Shown here: one piece after another, positions 58,300-64,000 of the stretch | How the letters are laid out: each line of letters starts with the position of its first letter | Position numbering within the stretch: the stretch's first letter is position 1 | Assembly (NCBI GenBank): GCA_029747585.1 | Contig: JAPEVF010000140.1 | Coordinates: forward strand, 28,914-92,913 | Reading direction: 5' to 3' | Source: Pleurotus djamor | Taxonomy: Eukaryota > Basidiomycota > Agaricomycetes > Agaricales > Pleurotaceae | Length of the DNA stretch: 64,000 bases | The notes under the pieces: generated by a model | Database searches by the model: none | Told to the model about the DNA's origin: nothing | Seen by the model: the letters and a program-made list of their open reading frames with translations, nothing else | Program-made: the position numbers and the translations under genes

Positions 58300-59223
58300 C
58301 TAGAGCCCGAGCTGCTCCTTTATGGACTCTCGTACGAGCCTTTCGTATTCCTAGATCAGGTTAGTGGCACTCGGCGTGGTGGTCATCATTATCACTGTGG
58401 GAGACAACACACCTCACGGTTGTCCCGGTATAGTTTACAACAGTCGATGTTCGCCCCGCTCTCTAGATTAGGCTCTTGAAAGGCGATTGGAGGGTGAATC
58501 ATAATAGCAATAACAAAATAGCTTACCTGCAAGCATTGAGATCACGCTGAGAATAACCTTCTCCACGCTTTGTACCGGGCTCCAGCGCTCTGAAGCTTGC
58601 TCGTACATGGTTGGATCATCACCTGGGGTGTGCAGAATCGAGATACAGACAGTTCCATCTGGATATACTAAGGAGAAAACACACATTATTCACACCAATT
58701 CCGGTACAAGGTTAAGCGTGTCCTTACTGTTCGGATGAAACAATGGGGGCTCAAACTTCATTTTGAAAGGGGAAAGAGGGTAATCAATAGGCTGAACAGG
58801 GCACGGCCGTTAGTTGTGTTCGAGCATTCCTTGACATATTGGCACGCACAAAAGTCAACTTCGCCGCAAACACGCCACCCTCCTGCGAATCGCAGCCAAT
58901 GAATGATTGGGTTCCCATCAGCGTCAAGCAGGTTAACAGCTTACGAATGGCGTATCTTTGGGACCACAGATCAAAGCCTCCCAAGTGAAAAAGTCGGATT
59001 CAGATACGGGGCCTTGAATGATCAGATATGTTCAGAGCAGTATATGGGAATTTGAATGGCAGACTTACCAGCGGTGAACATGCCATCGGGCGAGCCTGTG
59101 GAAGATATCAAGCCAGGATCTATTTGATGGAGTCAGTTCAAGCAAACCTCCGGCTGTAAGCTGCTTGTATTCTGTCATTAGGCGACGCAGAGCGGTTGTG
59201 CTGGTCGAGGCTCGTGAATTCAT
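58300..59223 (-). CDS. ubc7: Ubiquitin-conjugating enzyme E2, UBE2G2/Ubc7 type
   Basis: Eight exons: 59223-59148, 59095-59069 (27 nt), 59012-58945, 58882-58850 (33 nt), 58791-58728, 58667-58527, 58474-58413 and 58350-58300, giving 173 residues. [25 protein letters not shown] (catalytic Cys97) and the acidic loop [20 protein letters not shown] match UBE2G2/Ubc7, the ER-associated-degradation E2 that builds Lys48 chains with Hrd1/gp78-type ligases. The C-terminus [25 protein letters not shown] is also typical. Versus human UBE2G2 a conserved SPPKM is SPFKM here. With the UBE2G1-type gene on the other side of RPC2, both ERAD-class E2s lie within 7 kb. Confidence 0.92.
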
Positions 59224-59454
59224 GATGGTGGAAGCAATCAGACTCAGAGTTCGGTCTAAGGTTAGGATCAGGACTTATGTGCGCTAAACTCCGCGACCAT
59301 CGGCCAATTCACACAAATTACAATCTCTCCGATAAATACCAGCGATGCACGATTGTTCATTATCCGAATACGATAGTGACGAATATAAAGAGCCTAACGA
59401 AATAGTAACGTCCTAGAATACCAAGAAACAAGAAAGAACCCAGAAGAAAGTAGT

Positions 59455-61153
59455 CTACGTTGATTTGCGACTTCGGTGCACTCTATGATCGATGTCATAC
59501 CCAAATATATGACGATCGATGTATTCGTTTCGGAACATCCCAGCAGGATCAACTTCTTCAAGAACTCGGACGAAGTCGTCAAAACGTGGGTACATCTTGC
59601 GCAACGACCCGGGCCCCAAAGCGTGGGCTTTCGCCCAGTGGGGACGTGCTTGATATTTGCTAAGTATAGCTTCGAAGCCAGCAAAGAGCCTGCGATAAGG
59701 GACGTTGCAGCCATATGGCCTGAAGCGCTGTTAGACATAGATGGTCAAAAGAATATAAAATCATGATCGCACTTGTATTGCACAATCCCGATCCAACATG
59801 TTCGCCTGCCGCTGGAGGGAGACAGCCAAATATCATCAGCGGCCGAGAACCGAATCTCGACGGGAAAGTGAGGTCGAACTCCGTTTTGGTCTGCCAATTC
59901 TTCATTCAACCAATGGCGATATTCACGTAAGCAGGCGACCGTATTTTCGTAGGGGATGGCCCATTCCGTGGTGTGCTGTGGATACTGAACAATTCGTCAG
60001 AGATGATTCGAATCAAGTGAGATGGCGCTCACCCTGCATTCCACGTTGAAGATGGCGTGACTGACATCAACACCCACAGTTTTACTGTTGACCAGCCAGG
60101 ACGCAAAGCGGCACGTCCACACATTCACGCGCGTGAAGAAGCGACCAATGAACAGCAACATTTGTACCAAATGGTATCCCATGAGAGAATGCCACAGCCA
60201 TGATGATGATGGCCGAGCTGGCTGTGAGGGTGTCAGTGATATGTCGAACAGCATCAAGGTCGACGAGTGCTCACCTCCTCCGTTCGATTTGAGACGCTAA
60301 CGCGGACACTGTCTGGGGAATAGAACCACCACATTCTCACGTGCTCTCCGGAGTGAACAAGTTTATCCAGATCCTGAATCGTCTCATCGAAAGTGAGGGT
60401 CTCCTGGCACTCCTTGAGCCTGAAAGCCGGCTCCACTTGCAAGTGAACATTGAGAATTAAGCCTGTGCTTCCCAGCCCACAGATGGTAGCCATAAATAGG
60501 TCTTCTCGTTCGTAGCGAGAACAGAAGACACGAGAACCATCAGCGAGCAGTAGGTTTAGACCGAGAGCGTGTGTCGACATGACGCCGAAGTCGATTCCAG
60601 AACCGTGAGTCGCCGTTGTAACGATGCCGGCGAGGGTCTGGTCGGAAATCGAGCCAACATTGATCATGGCAAGCTTGTGCTTGGCAAGCTCTGAATGGAG
60701 GTCTTGCAACGTGATACCTGCTTGGACGACGACATAATTCTTCTCAGCGTGAACCTAAATGACGCAAAGAGATCAGAGCGCTCAGGAACAGGAAACCATG
60801 TGGCCCGGATAGTGGCCGAGGTCAAATTCATTAGGGGCCTTGCTTACCTCCAGGAGACGATTTAACTTCTCTGTGCGAAGCATGTATTCATTCGTGCAGG
60901 CAAGGTCGCTTGGGCTGTGGCCAACGCCGACGGCCCTCACGCGTTTTCCCTCGCGCCTACCCAGTTCCAGTACGAGTTCGCAATGATACTCAGTCTCCGG
61001 AACGAATACGGCGAGAGGTTGACAGGTGAAAGACTGGCCCCAGTTGGTGAAGCGGGATTTTGAGTGGTCTTTGGGGAGGGTGATGGGCTGGAGGAGGGCA
61101 TAAAGATTTTGCAGGGGGATGTGAGAGAGACGACTGGTCGTCATAGGATGCAT
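59455..61153 (-). CDS. ALO1: D-arabinono-1,4-lactone oxidase
   Basis: Exons are 61153-60848, 60754-60275, 60221-60033, 59984-59773 and 59719-59455, giving 483 residues. It is a FAD-linked aldonolactone oxidase that makes D-erythroascorbate, the fungal ascorbate analogue; family members sit in the mitochondrial outer membrane. VRAVGVGHSPSDLACT carries the histidine (His79) expected to bind FAD covalently. VVVQAGITLQDL, TTATHGSG and ATICGLGSTGLI belong to the FAD-binding domain. RPHWAKAHALGP contains the HWAK motif of the family, and the tail is FRNEYIDRHIFG. A hydrophobic region (WLWHSLMGYHLVQMLLFIGRFF) may anchor it. Start: two ATGs (61153, 61144) are in frame; the first is listed. Confidence 0.92.
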
Positions 61154-61812
61154 GGCGAGTTAACGTCGGACACATAACCATCGAGAGGTTTTATACTTTC
61201 TGGCGTGATAGGGAGTCCCCCGATCGATCTCCTTTTCGGGTAGCTGACTTGGAGACGGAATTGGCCGGCATTGGCGGCAAAGCCCGTCTGTCAGTGGCGA
61301 GGACTTGGTCGAACCAGCAGGCCACACCATGAACCATGCAGAAAGGTACCGAGCTAGACAAAAGACGAATTTAGAAGCCGGGTTGGATACGGTTTGGCGT
61401 TGAAGTATCGTCAAAAAACAAATTGATCGTCCTCGTAGCTTTGACAAACGGCAATTTCGTCCTAAAATCCCGTGAACCTCTGAAACACGTTCAAATTAAC
61501 GACGCACCTTGGCTTGTGGTTGCATCAGCATTTGTTTTAGGATTGTCATTAAATTTCAAAGTGTCTTAATCAGCGAGGACAGACCGTCGCACGACTCACG
61601 CACAAGCACGAGTTCATGGGAGTAGTACCACACCCACGCGAAAACGTAGGAATTTTACCATTGGAGGCAAATTGGAAGCCTAGAAAAATTATCATATGGG
61701 AGCAGGGAATAGTGATAGAAATCTCAGAAAGCAAAAACGAAGACCGCAGCATAGGAGCGCTGAAGCAACGAAGGATATCGTCCAGCCAGAACCAAGCAAT
61801 AAAAATCTTAAT
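61154..61812. other. Intergenic, 659 bp
   Basis: Promoter side of ALO1 and 3' flank of the HSP70-like gene. Small frames on both strands, none convincing. Confidence 0.4.
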
Positions 61813-63986
61813 TCAAGAAATCAAAAGTAACTCTGAAGAAAAATCAGTGGGAACGATGCGAAGCCCATTGGTGAGAAGGACGAACCTCCCCCATTCTTGA
61901 CCCCCGTAAATCAAGATCCCCCGCACTTCTGCACTATCAAGCTCTAAACCAAGCTCGAATTCTACGGAAATTTTCCCGCACGTAAGCTTTATTTGAGATT
62001 GCACGAATGACTCCATCCATACCTGTATAGAACCCACCCGCGCCTGGGCTAGCGGCGTTTTGCCTGAAGCTGGGAAGAGACGCGATGTCCACGGTCCATT
62101 TGCATAGCTCCATTGTTTCACCCTCATCGGTATATCTCAATATTTTCTCACCATCAGAGGTGTATAATACAGCAACGAAAGTAGAATCTGTTGGAGGCGC
62201 ACACTATCAGAGCCACAAAATGAGTGACATAATGAAAGGAACAAACCTTGGGGCGATTGGGAAAATTTGCTGAGGTAGGGATCAGACAGCGTGGGTGCTC
62301 CGGAAACAAACCCAAACTTACCAGAATTTCGTGGTAATGCGTTGCCTGGGATTCCATAATAAGACACAACGATTTTAAGCGAAAACTACGAATCGTACCC
62401 TTTTCTGATAATGGCACCCTTTTGCACGAGGTACTGTAACCTTAAGAAAGCCGGCGGCAAGTCAATGAAGTGGGAAAGAAGGGAAAACTCGAGAATCGTA
62501 CCTATTCTCGCAAATTGGGACGCCTGCGTCATTATTTCGGATATAGGCAGGGCGTTTCATCCAATCCTCTTGATCAGCTGGCAGCTTGACCTAAACCAGA
62601 CGATTAATAATAATCATCGCAGCAGTCGCTATTTTTACCTTCATGATGTACGACCTCGGAGCAATAACGCTGGATACGAGTGGCCGCCGGGCTAAACCAT
62701 ATCTTGCTGCACCTCGGACAGTAGCCGTGTCTGCATCGGGCGGACGCTCGATGACTCTAATTCGGGAGTGGAATTGTTCCTGGAACTGAGATTGAGCGGA
62801 TGCGTTTATGCTTTACCAAAAGTGAAGACGAACTTCGACCCTGGCCTTGAGGTACTCGCAGCCAGCAAAGCCTCCTACGAGTAGAAGAGCGTCGATTCTT
62901 TGGTCAAGCTTCCGCGTCTGATCTTCAATAAGGTCGACAACCTGAGCAAGAATTTGAGAATGGAATCATTCGAAGTAGAAACGAGGCGGCCAGACCTGGC
63001 CAACGACTGGATCGAAGACTTCTCGGCGGAGCATGTTACCAGGGATAGATAGCTGACCGTTCACTAATCCGACTTCCGGTGCATGAGGGTCTTCTACGTT
63101 GAAGCAAGTAAAATGGAACATGTTATCTGGGGAACGGTTGGGTTAATTGAAAGCCTTGATTCGTTGAAGGACCCACTGTCGTCTTCAACACCTCGGTAAG
63201 CAATCTTGTCCGTTTCACTGAACGCATGCACTAGAATTGTAATCAGCGGCGATAACCTTCGGATAGCACTGCTCCTTACTGAAGTAAGCCAAGGAAGCAG
63301 GGTCCAAGTGGGCAGGGTGGTCGGCGAGGAGCGTCTTTACCAGTTCTCTGAACCGTAGATCAAGGAAAAGGGAGCCGCAGTTTGCCCCTGAACGTGCACA
63401 CATCTCAGCAATTTCAAGATTTGCCATTTGACCGATAATTTTGTAGACAGCAAGGTCGACGGTACCACCACCAGCATCGCAGACTATAAATGTCTGCGAC
63501 GGCTTCAAATGATGGAGGTCTGTCAGGTGAGCACAATGTACAGCTGCTGCTTCGGGTTCCGTGATGATTCTTAGACGATCTCTCCAATCACGATCGCCAG
63601 CCCGAGAGCTCTGGACGAGGCCGGCGGCAATAGCAGCCTCTCGCATGATGTCGCAGCCCTTGGCATCCCATGCAGCGGGAACGGTTAGCCATACATCGGC
63701 AGAGTCTACAGAAGATGTGTGTCAAAAACGAGGATAATATTCCGAATGCCATTGGCCTTACTCAAGTCAGCAACGACACCGATTTCTCGGGTAATTTGTT
63801 CCTTGGCGTACTCCCAGAGACAGCTGAGATAATCGACGATAAGATCGAGTGCTTTCTTCCCTGGCTGCAAAAGGTTTAGTAAATGTGAACATCGGCACGG
63901 AAGGGAAACATACAGGTAACGGAGGCAAGCGTTCGTCGACCGCCGATTGGTCTCGTAATGCATGTGGCTCCAAGTACAGTTTAAAC
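61813..63986 (-). CDS. HSP70-like (HSPA12-type) ATPase, 5' part outside window
   Basis: Minus-strand gene cut by the right edge; the first visible exon begins at 63986 just after a CAG acceptor. Visible features are VWLTVPAAWDAKGCDIMREAA, IITEPEAAAVHC, the phosphate-binding segment FIVCDAGGGTVDLAVYK, and the adenosine-type motif LLLVGGFAGCEYLKARV. Together these mark an actin-like ATPase of the HSP70/HSPA12 superfamily. The C-terminal part is specific to the fungal HSPA12-like group: ETMELCKWTVDI, FELGLELDSAEVRGILIY, GGQEWGR, ending at the TGA at 61815-61813. Canonical HSP70 substrate-binding domain features are absent. These proteins are multi-copy in mushrooms; function unproven. Exons are joined by short introns of about 50 bp, and I did not fix every boundary. 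Confidence 0.8.
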
Positions 63987-64000
63987 CTGAAAAAATTGAG

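Noticed and set aside
60000..60260. Short plus-strand ORFs inside ALO1
   Set aside because: Shadows of a well-supported multi-exon gene on the other strand.

Overview
The window is nuclear DNA of a filamentous basidiomycete, most likely an Agaricomycete. The genes are dense and split by many introns of about 40-65 bp with GT...AG ends. The content fits mushroom-forming fungi: several F-box genes, an HSP70-like ATPase of the HSPA12 type, lineage-specific orphans, and housekeeping genes whose proteins resemble animal and fungal orthologues. I saw no bacterial-style operon, tRNA, rRNA, transposase or reverse transcriptase.

Layout. (1) 0-5 kb: the C-terminal 911 codons of the nuclear-pore scaffold protein Nup192/Nup205, then an alpha/beta hydrolase (copy A) whose frame is broken in this assembly. 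(2) 6.4-9.3 kb: a two-finger GATA transcription factor on the minus strand, followed by a 7.7-kb stretch with no recognisable gene. (3) 17-21.8 kb: a long-chain acyl-CoA synthetase and the La RNA-binding protein. (4) 23.9-34.9 kb: an accessory block with two more copies of the hydrolase (B, C), two paralogous class-3-like lipases and two F-box-type genes. (5) 35.3-42.2 kb: tRNA pseudouridine synthase Pus3/Deg1, a GPI-anchored cupredoxin-like protein, an intronless orphan, and an otubain deubiquitinase. (6) 43.8-47.1 kb: an F-box gene and a five-exon orphan. (7) 47.1-61.2 kb: a Rad26/ERCC6L2-like SNF2 ATPase, a UBE2G1-type E2, the Pol III subunit RPC2, a UBE2G2/Ubc7-type E2, and D-arabinono-1,4-lactone oxidase. 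(8) 61.8 kb to the right edge: the 3' part of an HSP70-like gene.

How the genes relate. There is no obvious single pathway. The ubiquitin theme recurs (two ERAD-type E2s, otubain, three F-box-type genes). The hydrolase/lipase paralogues form a duplicated accessory cluster, and both lipases keep a TATA-like box at a similar distance. Most gene models were assembled exon by exon from splice signals. For the complete models listed below the summed exon length is a multiple of three. Three exceptions are marked: hydrolase A and PUS3 each carry one surplus base, and the SNF2 gene has an unresolved 5' end and one non-canonical donor.

The most notable structural feature is the number of tiny exons that encode invariant catalytic or metal-binding residues: 7 nt in RPC2, about 8 and 12 nt in the SNF2 ATPase, 12 nt in a GATA zinc finger, 18 nt in the UBE2G1-type E2, and 23 and 24 nt in otubain. 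An ORF-based annotation would miss all of them. Ambiguous bases (N) cluster in hydrolase copies A and B and their flanks, and one N probably hides a start codon. No function could be recognised for the orphans and the large intergenic regions.
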